64,000 nucleotides of DNA, from assembly GCA_007693505.1 (NCBI GenBank), contig REDL01000050.1:1-64000 (forward strand), given 5' to 3'. This document shows, piece after piece, positions 54,575 through 64,000 of the stretch. The stretch's first letter is position 1. Every line of letters starts with the position of its first letter. The notes beneath the pieces were generated by a model. The model had not been told where the DNA came from. It was given only the letters and a program-made list of their open reading frames with translations, and ran no database searches. The DNA comes from Desulfovibrionales bacterium (GTDB lineage: Bacteria > Desulfobacterota > Desulfovibrionia > Desulfovibrionales > Desulfonatronaceae). Both the position numbers and the translations under genes were made by a program.

Positions 54575-54892
54575 CTATGTCATGTTCTTGTATCGATGTA
54601 GACGTAAGTGTCGTTGCCTGGGACGGGTGCCGGGCATGCCATTTGGACCTATCCATGCACCAGTGTCGGTCGGAACGGATGGCGACGCCGGAACAGCCCC
54701 GCCGTCTTCCTGAGCGCGTCTTCCGTTTTGTTCCCGTACTTGCCCCCCTTGTCCCATGCCTTGGCCGCCTTGACCGCGGCAACCACCCCGGCCTCGCCCC
54801 CGGACTCGGCCTTGCCCCTGACGGCTATTCCCACTGCCCCAGCCACTGATCGCGCCCTGTTCCATGGGGCCGGTTCCATCACCTCTTGGCAT
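54575..54892 (-). CDS. DUF5320-like Gly/Arg/Gln-rich protein
   Basis: A 105-residue protein. The N-terminus MPRGDGTGPMEQGAISGWGS is the DUF5320 signature, usually MPxxDGTGPMGxGPMTG. A low-complexity GRGRGG/QGGQGMGQGG region follows and the remainder is disordered. An AGGAGG site precedes the ATG at 54892. DUF5320 genes usually lie next to NifX/MinD (orp-like) clusters; here the gene is convergent with the cluster. Role unknown. Confidence 0.7.
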   Translation of the reverse strand: MPRGDGTGPMEQGAISGWGSGNSRQGQGRVRGRGRGGCRGQGGQGMGQGGQVREQNGRRAQEDGGAVPASPSVPTDTGAWIGPNGMPGTRPRQRHLRLHRYKNMT

Positions 54893-55190
54893 GACAACCT
54901 CCTGTGTGCTGTTCTTTGCTTGGAGTCAATGACCCATACTGAGGTTTATCACAAACCATGCCAAGCAAAGATATTGGCATATTCAGAGTGATAGCGTGAG
55001 AAGACGGTGCGCTGAACATTGTCCGGGCTTTTTTTGCGCCCTTGAGGTGCGGTTGGGCTTATTTTGCTTCATTGTTGCGGTTGGCTTGCGAAGAAATCTG
55101 TTCGATAGTCAGGACAAATGCTTTCAAAAGTCGAATAGCCAATAGCACCACAGCGGCACTTCCATTTTTTATCGTCTGACCAGGATGTTC

Positions 55191-55276
55191 AACCACTGGG
55201 CACACGGGGAGCACGGGGAAAGAACACCAATATTTTTGAAAATATTTTCCCTGTGTTCCCCGTATGCCCAGTGGTT
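55191..55276. repeat. Long imperfect inverted repeat
   Basis: An arm beginning AACCACTGGGCACACGGGGA pairs with one ending CCCCGTATGCCCAGTGGTT; together they give about 30 paired bases with few mismatches around an AT-rich loop. It lies in a 540-bp gene-free spacer (54893-55431) left of the hybrid kinase. It is probably a mobile palindromic element rather than a terminator. Confidence 0.65.
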
Positions 55277-55431
55277 AAATCTTCAGCAAGATCGGCTGAT
55301 GCCCAAAAATGTCGTTGTAGTGATAGGTAGGTTGGGTGACGTCTGGGCAAGGCGTGCTCCTGGCAGGGAGCTTGGCTTACTTGACTGATTAACGAGGAGC
55401 ACTTCCTGGGTATCGCAAAGTGGGGACTTCA

Positions 55432-57360
55432 TCAGGGACAGGTTGTCGGCTGCTTTCGAGGCAGGGTGATGGTGAAGGTGCTGCCCCTGCCGGGTTCGGA
55501 TTCCACCGCGATGGAACCGCCGTGTTTTTCGATGGTCTTGTTGGAGATGAACAGACCCAGGCCAGTGCCTTTGCTGCCTTTGGAAGAAAAAAACAGGGTG
55601 AAAATTTTGTCTCGGGTTTCCTTGTCCATGCCCTGGCCCTGGTCCTTGACCATAATGACGACGTTATCCGGGGTTGCCGATGCTGAAAATTCGACGTGGC
55701 GATGCGTGTCTTCAACTCCCTCGCAGGCATCTATTGCATTCTCCAGCAAATTGACCAAGGCCGCTGACAGGGCCGCGGCGTCGATTTCAAAGGAGCCGAG
55801 ATTGTCTTCGGTATGAAAGGTTAATTGGACGTCTGCCTTGTCCGCTCGCGGGCGGATCAGTTCTGCTGTATCGCTCAGGAATTTCATCACGTCCAAATCT
55901 TGAATATCCAGATCCCGTGACTTGGCGTAATACAGAATATCCAACACCAGCTTGCGGACCTTGCCAATGATGTTCTTCAAGGTATCCAGAGCGTCCGTGA
56001 CCTGGTCGGGGTGATTGTTCTTCAGTCCTGATTCCAGGCGGTACATGCCCCCGTCCAAAGCTGTGAGCAAGCCCTTGACTCCGTGGGACATGGAGCCGAG
56101 CATGATCCCCAGTGAGGTCAAATGGTCCTGGAGACGGCGAATTTCGGTGATGTCGGTGTACATCTCAATGACCTGATGGATTTCACCCTGGACATTGCGA
56201 ATCGGCGAGGAGATCGCCAGTACATTGAGCTGCTCGCCTTCGCGGGTGGTAACCACGGTCTCCATCTGGTGGGATTCTCCGTCCTGGAGCGTCTGAAGCA
56301 TTAAGCAGTCCGGGCAGGGAGCTTCCCGACCCTTCTTTTCGTGGTAGCATAACAGCCCTTCGGCTTCGTTAAACTTTTCCTTGAAGCGCCGGTTGGTTTC
56401 CGCCACGGTAAAATCCGGGTTTTGCACGGTAATGTAGCAGGGAACCTCATCGAAAAGGCGCTGGTATTTTTGCTGGGTGGCCAAGAGCTCATCCCGGAGG
56501 CGACTGAGTTCCGTCATGTCCACGGCGATGCACAAAACCAGGCCAACCTCGCCGCTTTTGTCCTGAATCGGTGACGTATGGGCCGTGACCGGAATCGAGG
56601 CTTTTTCTTTCCCGGCCAGGGTGATTTTGCGGCGTTGACCACCACCCGTTCTGAAGGTCTCCTGGACCGGACAGGTGGATTCGGTGAAAGACTCCGGAGT
56701 GTACATCTCCTGGGTATGCATGCCGTTGCAGTCGCCAATGCGCTCCCTGAAGAGGCTGTTGCAGGCGACGACCTGCAGATCCTGGTTGTGCAGGGATACG
56801 AGGCAGGGGAGCTCGTTGAAAAGTCCGGTTCGGTCTTCAACTTCGTTGGAAATACGCGAAAGAAAGTCACTGAATTTTTCCACCATCTGGCCGGCAGCGG
56901 TCTGTCGTTCCAGTTCGACAATACGTTGGGTTTTTTCTTCCACAAGCCGTTCGAGATTCTCTGTGTAGTCTCGAAGCTGGCGCTTCATCACAATTTTTTC
57001 TCGAACCCGGTTCAGGGAGATTTCCATTACATCGTCGTTGATCGGCTTGGTGATGAAGTCCGCTGCTTCATTCTTCAAAGCCTCAATGGCGAGTTCCAAA
57101 TCCCCATGACCGGTGATAATCACCACCTCTATGTCGGGATGGTCCATCTTGAGCCGACGCATCAGTTCAATGCCGTCCATGACAGGCATCTTGATGTCCG
57201 TAAGCACGATCGAAGGCTGAAAATCTTCGAGAATCTGCAGAGCGACCTGTCCATTCTCAGCAGTCTTGATCTCGTAGCCCATGTCTTCCAGGGTCAGACC
57301 GAGAAACCGCCTGATCCCCTCTTCGTCATCGACGAGCAGCAGTTTTCTATCCGTGTTCAT
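55432..57360 (-). CDS. REC-PAS-PAS-kinase hybrid, hmc-linked paralogue
   Basis: A 642-residue protein with the same order as the 20634 product: receiver (LLLVDDEEGIRRFL, phospho-Asp in VLTDIKMPVMDG, KPIND), coiled coil, and two PAS domains (a Cys pair in REAPCPDCLML). The atypical His box is LGSMSHGVKGLLTALDGG, and an HATPase (ENAIDACEG, DQGQGMD, GTGLGLFISN) ends it. The two copies are similar over their whole length, so one module was duplicated. It lies 540 bp downstream of the Rrf1 receiver and probably signals to it. Confidence 0.85.
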   Translation of the reverse strand: MNTDRKLLLVDDEEGIRRFLGLTLEDMGYEIKTAENGQVALQILEDFQPSIVLTDIKMPVMDGIELMRRLKMDHPDIEVVIITGHGDLELAIEALKNEAADFITKPINDDVMEISLNRVREKIVMKRQLRDYTENLERLVEEKTQRIVELERQTAAGQMVEKFSDFLSRISNEVEDRTGLFNELPCLVSLHNQDLQVVACNSLFRERIGDCNGMHTQEMYTPESFTESTCPVQETFRTGGGQRRKITLAGKEKASIPVTAHTSPIQDKSGEVGLVLCIAVDMTELSRLRDELLATQQKYQRLFDEVPCYITVQNPDFTVAETNRRFKEKFNEAEGLLCYHEKKGREAPCPDCLMLQTLQDGESHQMETVVTTREGEQLNVLAISSPIRNVQGEIHQVIEMYTDITEIRRLQDHLTSLGIMLGSMSHGVKGLLTALDGGMYRLESGLKNNHPDQVTDALDTLKNIIGKVRKLVLDILYYAKSRDLDIQDLDVMKFLSDTAELIRPRADKADVQLTFHTEDNLGSFEIDAAALSAALVNLLENAIDACEGVEDTHRHVEFSASATPDNVVIMVKDQGQGMDKETRDKIFTLFFSSKGSKGTGLGLFISNKTIEKHGGSIAVESEPGRGSTFTITLPRKQPTTCP

Positions 57361-57898
57361 GGTGACTCCAAAAGAAAATAGAAATGCGTTGTCTATGTTT
57401 ACAGATTTCTACCAAAATCCGCTTTGCCTAGCAAAATCGCGGAGAAGCGAGGCCATGGCGGAGTAAATGAATCATGACTCGCGGCAATGTGTTGCCAAAC
57501 CGGATACGCATATCTCAACAACAACAGCCGAGGAGCAGAGTGCTCCGAGAGACTGTTGTTTCGCAAGTCGGACCCCAGCGAAGGAAAGCAGCCAAATATC
57601 GCATTTACTGAACAGGCGCCTGGGAGGGTGCCTTGCGGATTTTATCTTACCGGTGTGGCTGGATAACCGTCATGCCATGCAGATCGGCGATTCCGTCGTT
57701 CTTTGAACAACCGAGCGAATGTTCAAGAATTAAAGGGGAAGAGCAGAAAAGGCAAACAGTACCAGAGTGGAAATTGCCGCCAAATGGCTCAGCGGCGGCC
57801 AGAGACAGAGGTATAGAGAGCGGGAGGGTGCCGCGCCCGCCCCTGATCAGGTATGGCAGGAGCGGATGCGGCAAGGTGGGCAGCAGGTGGAGCTGGGG
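57361..57898. other. Gene-free spacer between hybrid kinase and rrf1
   Basis: About 540 bp. No coding frame with a ribosome site, and no clear terminator. A palindrome CCTGATCAGG lies near 57843. The hybrid kinase promoter probably lies in the left part. Confidence 0.45.
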
Positions 57899-58252
57899 TC
57901 AGCCGATAGTCTGTTTGACGATCTTCATCAGCTCGTCGCGGTCGAAGGGCTTGGTCAGGCTGGCGACGGCTTTTTGGATCGCATACTGGTTGGAAGGCAG
58001 GCCGCTGATTACAATGATCGGGATTTTTTTCAGTTCCGGATTCTGGGTCAGTTTGCGATAAAAGCGTGGACCCCATTCATTGGGCATTTCCAGGTCAAGG
58101 GTGATCAGGTCCGGCTTTTCCTTGGCCACAATGTCGTGCGCCTCGGAGCCGTCGTTGGCTTCCACGGTTTCATAGCCGTTGTCCTTGAACAGCTGGGTCA
58201 GGTACGAGGTGATTTCCTTGTCGTCGTCGACGACCATGATTTTCTTCGCCAC
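57899..58252 (-). CDS. rrf1: Rrf1-type single-domain response regulator (hmc operon)
   Basis: A 117-residue receiver starting at GTG 58252, just after AGGAGG. IMVVDDDKEITSYL, LITLDLEMPNEWG (phospho-Asp) and TKPFDRDEL are the conserved sites. In D. vulgaris rrf1 directly follows the hmc genes; here a Usp gene lies between. The matching paralogue is at 22653. Confidence 0.85.
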   Translation of the reverse strand: MAKKIMVVDDDKEITSYLTQLFKDNGYETVEANDGSEAHDIVAKEKPDLITLDLEMPNEWGPRFYRKLTQNPELKKIPIIVISGLPSNQYAIQKAVASLTKPFDRDELMKIVKQTIG

Positions 58253-58366
58253 AGTACACCTCCTGGTGAGATTCGGAATGAACTTCCAATCCTTGAGGTT
58301 GCCGAAATCTACAAGAGCCTGGAGTGCATGCCAAAGCTTTCCGTCTTGCATGCGACGCTCTACAAT

Positions 58367-58401
58367 TCCACCGCCCGGGTTCGGAGACACCGGGCGGTGG
58401 A
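58367..58401. other. Stable hairpin between usp and rrf1
   Basis: TCCACCGCCCGG pairs perfectly with CCGGGCGGTGGA (12 bp). No T-tract is present, so it may be an mRNA processing or stabilising site rather than a terminator. Confidence 0.5.
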
Positions 58402-58420
58402 CGAAATGCTCGCAATATTT

Positions 58421-59320
58421 CTAGACCTTGTCCGGTCTGTTCACGCTGACCACCGGGCAGTTGGCGCGGAGGATCACTTGTTCCAGAGTCGACCCCATGC
58501 TGGCCTGTTCCGGGTCCAGGTCTCGGGTGTTGTGGGCCAGGACGATCAGGTCAGCCATGCGCTCACGGGCAATCTTGACGATTTCCACGTATGGATTGCC
58601 TTCCCATACGTCGACTTCAAAGTTCTTGAACTCGCCCATCTTGGGACCATACACGTCCCGAAGTCGTTTGCGAAGCGAGATGAGTTTGTCTTCGATGTCG
58701 CTCTGGGCCAAAACCTTGCTGGTGATATCCAGGGCGTGGAACAGGGTCATTTCGCAATCGAATTCCTTGGCCATGGACAAGGCGTACTTGAAAGCGCTTT
58801 CCGATTGCTTGGAAAAGTCCGTGGCAAAGACAATATGGGAGAAGCCGCCCATATACGACGCAGATTCGCGGTGTACGGTCATAACGGGGCATTTGGCCGC
58901 CTTGGCCACTCGTTGCAGGGTGCTTCCGGGGTAGCCTTTGGAATAGACCGCGCTGGAGTCGCCGGAATGCGCACCCATGATGATCATGTCCACATCTTCG
59001 CTGCGGGCGGCTCGGAGTATTTCCCGGTGCGGCAGACCCGTGGCCAAAAGTATGCGGGAATTTTTGCATTCTTCGAGTTGCTTGGCGTAGGTGGTCTTCA
59101 GCTCCTCCTCAACCCAGGCCATGTAGTCTTCGTCTACCGACACGGCCTCCTGGGAACGAACGTCACTGACTTCCTGATAGGAAAAGCCTTTTTTAGGCAC
59201 GCCGGCGACGTGAAAGAGCAGCAGTTCCGCATCATACCGCTTGGCCATCTCAAAGGCTACCCGCGCGGCCCCGAAACTGGCCGGGGAGCCTGTTGTCGCC
59301 AATAGAATCTTTTTCTTCAT
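58421..59320 (-). CDS. Tandem universal stress protein linked to hmc
   Basis: A 299-residue protein with two Usp domains. The first has the ATP-type loop MIIMGAHSGDSSAVY...GYPGSTLQRV, and the second DLIVLAHNTRDL...ASMGSTLEQV. It is 47 bp downstream of hmcF on the same strand and probably cotranscribed. Usp proteins near respiratory operons may sense ATP or energy state. Confidence 0.87.
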   Translation of the reverse strand: MKKKILLATTGSPASFGAARVAFEMAKRYDAELLLFHVAGVPKKGFSYQEVSDVRSQEAVSVDEDYMAWVEEELKTTYAKQLEECKNSRILLATGLPHREILRAARSEDVDMIIMGAHSGDSSAVYSKGYPGSTLQRVAKAAKCPVMTVHRESASYMGGFSHIVFATDFSKQSESAFKYALSMAKEFDCEMTLFHALDITSKVLAQSDIEDKLISLRKRLRDVYGPKMGEFKNFEVDVWEGNPYVEIVKIARERMADLIVLAHNTRDLDPEQASMGSTLEQVILRANCPVVSVNRPDKV

Positions 59321-59367
59321 GAGTTACCTCGTATGTGCTGACTGTTGGTGCGACAATGCGGAGTCTC

Positions 59368-60771
59368 TTACTCTTCGCCTTCCTCGTCCTGGGGCTTGAG
59401 GTGATCCGGGACGATCATCATCTTGATCACCAACGGCTTGAGGAAGGACCAGCGGATGCCCATGGGGTATTCCTCCTCAAGATCGCGGATGGCATCCCAG
59501 CAATTATGGCAGGGGGCGACCACGAGTTTGGCACCGGTATCCATGATCTGCTGCCGCTTCTTGAGCAGGGCGATGTTGCGTTGCGGCCGGTACTTGCCGA
59601 TCCCGTTGAACCCACCGCCACCGCCGCAGCAGTAGTTGTATTCCTTGTTCGGAGCCATTTCCACGAAGTAGCCCGGTTCCACCAGATAGCTCATGATTTC
59701 CCGGGTGATGTTCTTCAGGCCCTGGTTGCGGACATAATTGCAGGAATCCTGCAATGTAACCAGCTCCTTGATCCGCTTGGCCGGGTCGATCTTGATCCGC
59801 CCGGTGCGCAGCATCTCCGCCAGCCACTCCACATAATGGAGAAAGGGCCTCGGCGGTTGGCCGTCTTCCCGGCCGGCCCAGTAGGGCCCTTCGATCACCG
59901 TGGCCCGGTGCGCGTGGCCGCATTCCGTACCCACGACCCGCTTGGGCCGTAACCGTTCGATGGCGTCATAGACATGCAGGACGTTTTGCTTGCAGCCTTC
60001 CCAGTCGCCGGCGAACAGAGTCAACGAGGTCTGTTCCCAACCTTCGGAGGGCACGGTCCAGTTTTCGCCGGCCACATGGAAGAGGATCGCCGCCTCGGCA
60101 ATGTCTTCGGGATAGTGTTTGGCCTCGCGGGCATTGAGGGTGTACATGATGTCCGCGTCTTCCTTGTCCACAGGAATTTCCAGGCCAGGCCACTCTTCAC
60201 AGTTCTCGTCGGCCATCCATTCGCAGGTGTCCACCCAGTCCTCGGTGGTCACGTCCATCTGGGCCTTGTACACCCGGTGCATTCCGGAACCAATCTTCAA
60301 TTCCCAGGGGACAAATCCCTGGGAGAAAAGCAGGCCCCGCAGGTAGGAGAACATCACGCCCATGTCGATGCCGTGGGGGCAAAACTGGCCGCAGCGGTTG
60401 CAGCAGGTGCACCAGCTCCAGGCGATGTCCATGCAATTGCGCATAAAGGCGTTGTCCACCTTGCCCTTGCGCTTGACGATCTCACCCAGGGTGGCGTGGA
60501 TTTTGGCGGAAGGGACCTGGCGGGGGTCCCTGCCGTTGCATTCGTAGAGAAAGCAGCTGTCCGCGCACAACCCGCATTTGGCGCAGACATTCAGCCAGGT
60601 TTTCAATCGGGATTTCATGGTATTCTGGATGGCGGACCACAGTTTGTCCGTGTCCACCTCCAGTTGCTCCATTTCCGCGTAGTATTGCTTGCCGCCCTTG
60701 TCCGAGAGCGTCAGCTTGAGTTGCTCGTCGGTGGTGATGGGCTGCCTGTTGCATAGAGTACCTTCGGGCAT
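59368..60771 (-). CDS. hmcF: HmcF, CCG-domain Fe-S subunit of the Hmc complex
   Basis: A 467-residue cytoplasmic protein. Ferredoxin motifs are [11 protein letters not shown] and [12 protein letters not shown]. The CCG-type half has [26 protein letters not shown] and APCHNCWDA. The length and order agree with HmcF of D. vulgaris. It faces the cytoplasm and exchanges electrons with an unknown carrier. Confidence 0.92.
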   Translation of the reverse strand: MPEGTLCNRQPITTDEQLKLTLSDKGGKQYYAEMEQLEVDTDKLWSAIQNTMKSRLKTWLNVCAKCGLCADSCFLYECNGRDPRQVPSAKIHATLGEIVKRKGKVDNAFMRNCMDIAWSWCTCCNRCGQFCPHGIDMGVMFSYLRGLLFSQGFVPWELKIGSGMHRVYKAQMDVTTEDWVDTCEWMADENCEEWPGLEIPVDKEDADIMYTLNAREAKHYPEDIAEAAILFHVAGENWTVPSEGWEQTSLTLFAGDWEGCKQNVLHVYDAIERLRPKRVVGTECGHAHRATVIEGPYWAGREDGQPPRPFLHYVEWLAEMLRTGRIKIDPAKRIKELVTLQDSCNYVRNQGLKNITREIMSYLVEPGYFVEMAPNKEYNYCCGGGGGFNGIGKYRPQRNIALLKKRQQIMDTGAKLVVAPCHNCWDAIRDLEEEYPMGIRWSFLKPLVIKMMIVPDHLKPQDEEGEE

Positions 60772-60822
60772 TGTCGTTTCCCTCTCGTTAAGCTTGAGTT
60801 ATCCAAAGGTCAGCCGGAATGT

Positions 60823-61500
60823 CTACCAGGACATCTGGCTGCCCTTCATCCCGCCGCGCTTGATGCCGTAGTCCATACCCAGCTGGGCGCGGGACAGGAA
60901 AAAGAAGACCGCGTGGTTCAGCTTGGTGAACACCAGGCTGAGCAACCAGACGTGGCCGGTGATAATGTGCACGATTAACCAGAAGTTATAATCACCGACG
61001 TTGTACCTGGCAATCAGCCCGGTCAGAAAAGGGGACACGGCGATGACGATCAGGAGATAGTCGTAGGCCGAGGTCAGGATGCGCACCTCGGGAAAGGCGA
61101 TGCGGCGCAGAATGAGAAAGATGCCGCCGATCACCACGACCCAGGACAAAAAGTCGGCCAGGCCGGTGGAAATACCCGGAAGCCGGATGCCCCAGCTGTC
61201 TCTGAGCATGATGTTATGCGCTTCCAGAAAAATCGGTGTGAACAAGAGGCCGATATGGAAACTGAAAAAAAGCAGGGTGAACAGGGGTTTTGCCCGCCAT
61301 CCGTGGGAACCCCACGGCAGGAGCCAGAAGAAGATGGACCTTGCGGCGCCTTTCAAGCCGAACTGCATGTTCGGCCGGTAACCTACCCGGTCCAACCGCC
61401 AGTCCAGGCCGCGGATGTACGTTACCACGTGATACGTCAACCCAACGACCACGACAAGGAACGTGATCCAGACCATTGGTCCAGTCAAGAAATTATACAT
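60823..61500 (-). CDS. hmcE: HmcE, membrane subunit (NarI/DsrM-like)
   Basis: A 225-residue membrane protein from the ATG at 61500 with GAGGAG upstream. MYNFLTGPMVWITFLVVVVG begins a bundle of five or six helices related to TmcC. His residues (FHIGLLFTPIFLEAHNIML, IVHIITGHVWL) may ligate haem b. Confidence 0.9.
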   Translation of the reverse strand: MYNFLTGPMVWITFLVVVVGLTYHVVTYIRGLDWRLDRVGYRPNMQFGLKGAARSIFFWLLPWGSHGWRAKPLFTLLFFSFHIGLLFTPIFLEAHNIMLRDSWGIRLPGISTGLADFLSWVVVIGGIFLILRRIAFPEVRILTSAYDYLLIVIAVSPFLTGLIARYNVGDYNFWLIVHIITGHVWLLSLVFTKLNHAVFFFLSRAQLGMDYGIKRGGMKGSQMSW

Positions 61501-61649
61501 GTTCGTCTCCTCAAGCATCATTCATGTTGTTGCAGCGCGGACGAGATGCGTCCGTCGATGTGGTTGATCCGTGCGCTTGGTTTGGAGCAGGCCGCGTCGG
61601 TATCGTCGGGGCGGCCGTACTGTCCGTGCCGCCCCGACAATCGAGCCTG

Positions 61650-61826
61650 CTAGTGGCCATGGCCCTGACCATTTTCCTCGTCGGTCTGGTGAGGATTCTC
61701 GATTTGCCGTTTTTCACCCATGAGAAACTGCCACCAGAGTACGGCGCCCACCAGGATGCCGCCCATGAGCAGGTAGGTCATGGTCTTTGTATGCATAAAA
61801 AACTCATGCAATGAACTGAATTCCAT
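61650..61826 (-). CDS. hmcD: HmcD, small membrane subunit
   Basis: A 58-residue protein (start ATG 61826, GGGAGG site 8 bases before it; stop 61650). A single membrane helix, TYLLMGGILVGAVLWWQFLM, is followed by a charged tail ending ENGQGHGH. Its size and place between hmcC and hmcE identify it as HmcD. Confidence 0.85.
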   Translation of the reverse strand: MEFSSLHEFFMHTKTMTYLLMGGILVGAVLWWQFLMGEKRQIENPHQTDEENGQGHGH

Positions 61827-61846
61827 TGATGTAGCCTCCCTTCTGC

Positions 61847-63019
61847 TCAGTGTTGGCCTTTGTAGTCAGGATGTTCGAAAAAAACGGGCATTCTGGTGGA
61901 GATGAACCGGAATGCGACGATGCCCACAGTGACGATGAACACGGAAATGATGATTTCCATGATATGGGGGAAGTACCTGTCTTCAGAAGGCAGGTGGTAG
62001 TTGAAGGCGATCAGCGAGACGTTGAACCGGTTCAGGACAATGCCCAGCACGGTCAGGATCGCCGTCCACTTGATCAAGGGGAAGTTGTTGTCCCGAGCGC
62101 CCACGGCAAAGAGGAAGGCCGGCAGGGCCACGAATCCGAGCAGTTCCACCAGGAACCACACGCCAAATCCAGTCGCCAGGTAGTGCCAGTTGTTGTCATA
62201 GGTCAGGCCGATCATCTTCAGGGCAAAGTAGCCGAACAACACCCAGGAGCATCCCTTGGCAAAACCGAGGATCACGTCGTTGTGGTTCCTGTTGTATTCG
62301 CTGTCCATCATCCGGTGCAGGTACTTATGGGATAATGTGCCCTCAAAAATGACCATGGACAACCCGGCCGCGATACTGGAGACAAAGAAGAAGACCGGGA
62401 GGTAGGCTGAATACCATAAGGGGTGCAGTTTGGACGGGGCGATGGTGTACAGCGCTCCCAGGGAGGACTGGTGCAACGTGGAGAGGACCACGCCGAAGAT
62501 GACCAGTACCAGGGTCATCTTGACCAGCACTTCCCGTAGTTTTTTCCACCCTTTCCATTCGAACAGGGCGGGCAGGAATTCCAGGAAGAGGACGGTCAGG
62601 TACAAGAAGACGCACAGACCTACTTCGAACAGCAGGGATGTCGTGCCCTGCTGGACAAAGATCGGATAGGGCAACCGCCAGGGTCGGCCAACGTCGTAGT
62701 GCAGAGCCAGGACCACCAGGACATAGCCCAGGAATGCGGTCAGCACCGCGGGACGAACTGCGGATTGGTATTTCTTGAAGCCGAACACGTAGCAGGCCGC
62801 GGCGGTGGTGTAGCCTCCGGCTGCCAGGGCGACGCCGCAGAGCAGGTCAAAGCTGATCCAGATGCCCCAGGGGTAGTTGTCGTCCAGGTTGGTTACGGCC
62901 GCGAGCCCCCCGGTGAAGCGGATCACGGTGACGATCAGACCGGCGATGATGATCAGGCCGGTAATGATGTTGAATGGCGTCAAGTACGACTTGAAGTCGG
63001 TGCTGGTCTCGGTGCTCAT
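61847..63019 (-). CDS. hmcC: HmcC, NrfD-family quinone-site membrane subunit
   Basis: A 390-residue polytopic protein with about ten helices. [21 protein letters not shown] and [20 protein letters not shown] are NrfD/PsrC-family hallmarks. It is the large integral subunit of the Hmc complex and probably contacts quinone. It overlaps hmcB by four bases (ATGA). Confidence 0.93.
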   Translation of the reverse strand: MSTETSTDFKSYLTPFNIITGLIIIAGLIVTVIRFTGGLAAVTNLDDNYPWGIWISFDLLCGVALAAGGYTTAAACYVFGFKKYQSAVRPAVLTAFLGYVLVVLALHYDVGRPWRLPYPIFVQQGTTSLLFEVGLCVFLYLTVLFLEFLPALFEWKGWKKLREVLVKMTLVLVIFGVVLSTLHQSSLGALYTIAPSKLHPLWYSAYLPVFFFVSSIAAGLSMVIFEGTLSHKYLHRMMDSEYNRNHNDVILGFAKGCSWVLFGYFALKMIGLTYDNNWHYLATGFGVWFLVELLGFVALPAFLFAVGARDNNFPLIKWTAILTVLGIVLNRFNVSLIAFNYHLPSEDRYFPHIMEIIISVFIVTVGIVAFRFISTRMPVFFEHPDYKGQH

Positions 63020-64000
63020 TTGCCTTCCTCCTCGTCCGGTTTGCTCGCGTCAGCCGCTTTGAGTTCTTCCTCTTTCTTGGCCAAAGCTTCCTTGACAGCC
63101 TTCTTGACCTCATTGTCCACGCGGCGATTGGCGGCTTCCTCGGCCTTGCTCAGAGAGGTGGCGAGCTTTTCCTCGGCCTCCTCCTTGCTTTTGGCTACAG
63201 CGGCAGCCACGGCCTGTTTCTGCTCCTGAGCCGCAATCTTTTCCTTGCGCTTGTTGATGGCATAGATGCCGCCCAACAGGACTGGCCACACGGCCACGAC
63301 CACGGGCACGGCGGCCAGGGCACCGGCAGTGAGTTCCGGAGCGGATTTGGTGCCCAGATCCTCGCGCAGGCCGACCTGACGAAAGGGGGTGCCGGAGATG
63401 TACATCCAGCTTGTGCCGCCCATTTCATGTTCCCCATAGATTTGCTCAACGTACCGACCGGGGAACTGCTTGAATCGACGGTTGGCCAGGTTGATCAGCT
63501 CGTTGCGCGGCCCGTAAATCATGGCTTCCACGGGGCAGATGTCCACACACCCCGGCAGCCGCAGTTCGCCGGCTCGCATCTGCGGGCCGCACAGGGTGCA
63601 TTTCATCACCCGGGGAGTAAGCACCTTATGGTATTCGTACGTGGGAATTTCAAAGGGACAGGCGATCATGCAGTACCGGCAGCCGACACAGACGGAGTCG
63701 TCGTAGTCCACAGCGCTGTCGGTATTTTTCCGGAACGCCGCGACAAAGCATGAGGAGGCGCATGCCGGTTCCAGGCAGTGATTGCACTGGTTCTTCCGGT
63801 ACACCGGGCCGTTCGGGGTCTCGAACTTGTTGACCACGGTGAAGGTCGACGCGTCGGTGCGGCGGCGGGAATCCAGGATTTCCAGATTGTCAAACGGCAC
63901 TTCGGGTTCAGGGAGGTTATTGACCTGGTTGCAGGCCAGTTCACATTTCCGGCAACCGATACAGCGGGTCCCGTCAAAAAGCACACCCGGAGTCTCGAGA
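63016..64000 (-). CDS. hmcB: HmcB, [4Fe-4S] subunit with membrane anchor (5' end outside window)
   Basis: The frame stays open to the right edge, so the N-terminus is missing. About 328 residues are visible. Cys groups are [37 protein letters not shown] and CTLCGPQM...CVDICP, giving four cubane sites. A C-terminal membrane helix ([20 protein letters not shown]) and a long Lys/Glu/Ala-rich coiled coil follow; the anchor plus charged tail fits HmcB. It takes electrons from the HmcA cytochrome, which should be encoded just beyond the window. Confidence 0.92.
   Translation of the reverse strand, partial: LETPGVLFDGTRCIGCRKCELACNQVNNLPEPEVPFDNLEILDSRRRTDASTFTVVNKFETPNGPVYRKNQCNHCLEPACASSCFVAAFRKNTDSAVDYDDSVCVGCRYCMIACPFEIPTYEYHKVLTPRVMKCTLCGPQMRAGELRLPGCVDICPVEAMIYGPRNELINLANRRFKQFPGRYVEQIYGEHEMGGTSWMYISGTPFRQVGLREDLGTKSAPELTAGALAAVPVVVAVWPVLLGGIYAINKRKEKIAAQEQKQAVAAAVAKSKEEAEEKLATSLSKAEEAANRRVDNEVKKAVKEALAKKEEELKAADASKPDEEEGK

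Noticed and set aside
55185-55388. 67-codon frame over the large inverted repeat
   Set aside because: Most of it is the palindrome translated; no ribosome site.
1-64000. CRISPR arrays, tRNA or rRNA genes, prophage or transposase genes
   Set aside because: No regularly spaced repeats, no tRNA-like cloverleaf or rRNA sequence and no intact transposase or integrase frame were recognised. The only mobile-looking items are small palindromic elements.

Overview
This window looks like the chromosome of a sulfate-reducing bacterium of the Desulfovibrionales type. It has an hmc operon (high-molecular-weight cytochrome complex), a tmc operon (type I cytochrome c3 complex), Rrf1- and Rrf2-type regulators, and an 'orange protein' (orp) MinD/NifX cluster, a combination typical of that order. 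It also has a complex I without the NADH-oxidising module. Genus cannot be fixed from the sequence alone. Nearly all genes encode membrane-linked electron transfer or its regulation.

Layout. 1-2700: a HsdR-N-like protein, a membrane protein and a TauE/SafE-type exporter. 2788-15209 (minus strand): a tightly overlapping nuoABCDHIJK-M'-L-M-N operon with four antiporter-like subunits and no nuoEFG. It is followed by a four-cluster ferredoxin, and a divergent cytoplasmic molybdopterin oxidoreductase lies at its head (15574-17658). 17930-18571: a toxin-antitoxin pair whose toxin has an in-frame amber codon. 18754-25585 (minus): a sulfide:quinone-oxidoreductase-like flavoprotein, a DUF1641 protein, an Rrf1-like receiver, a REC-PAS-kinase hybrid and a membrane histidine kinase, headed by an Rrf2 regulator. 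26317-29453: a second Rrf2 gene, divergent from a second Tmc-like set (tmcA', tmcC', tmcB'). tmcB' has an in-frame UGA in place of a conserved Cys, with a SECIS-like hairpin 22 nt downstream, so it is probably a selenoprotein. 29826-38509: a sigma54 promoter followed by an arrAB-like respiratory arsenate reductase operon with a TorD-type chaperone. A convergent pair lies downstream: a PhnD/AioX-like lipoprotein and a membrane-spanning sigma54 activator. 39295-45578 (minus): tmcB, tmcC, tmcD, tmcA and a histidine kinase with periplasmic haem-type motifs. 46122-48770: a CoA-disulfide-reductase-like flavoprotein fused to a rhodanese domain, and a tandem Usp protein. 48987-54892: the orp region, with a sigma54 activator, a sigma54 promoter, two MinD-type ATPases carrying ferredoxin domains, NifX/MTH1175-like proteins and a DUF5320 protein. 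55432-64000 (minus): a second REC-PAS-kinase hybrid, Rrf1, a tandem Usp protein, and hmcF-E-D-C-B running off the right edge.

How it works together (inference). Three related transmembrane conduits (Hmc, Tmc and the Tmc-like selenoprotein set) would exchange electrons between periplasmic cytochromes c and cytoplasmic CCG-domain Fe-S proteins. The SQR-like protein and the truncated complex I would feed or drain the quinone pool. The Arr-like enzyme is a candidate periplasmic terminal reductase. Two copies of a 'REC-PAS-PAS-kinase plus Rrf1' module, two Rrf2 genes and two sigma54 circuits suggest heavily layered redox control. Several genes carry single-base frame disruptions (tmcA', the first orp gene, a small ORF near 34.4 kb); these may be real decay or sequencing errors. 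The UGA in tmcB' is a codon-exact Cys position and is not explained by an indel.
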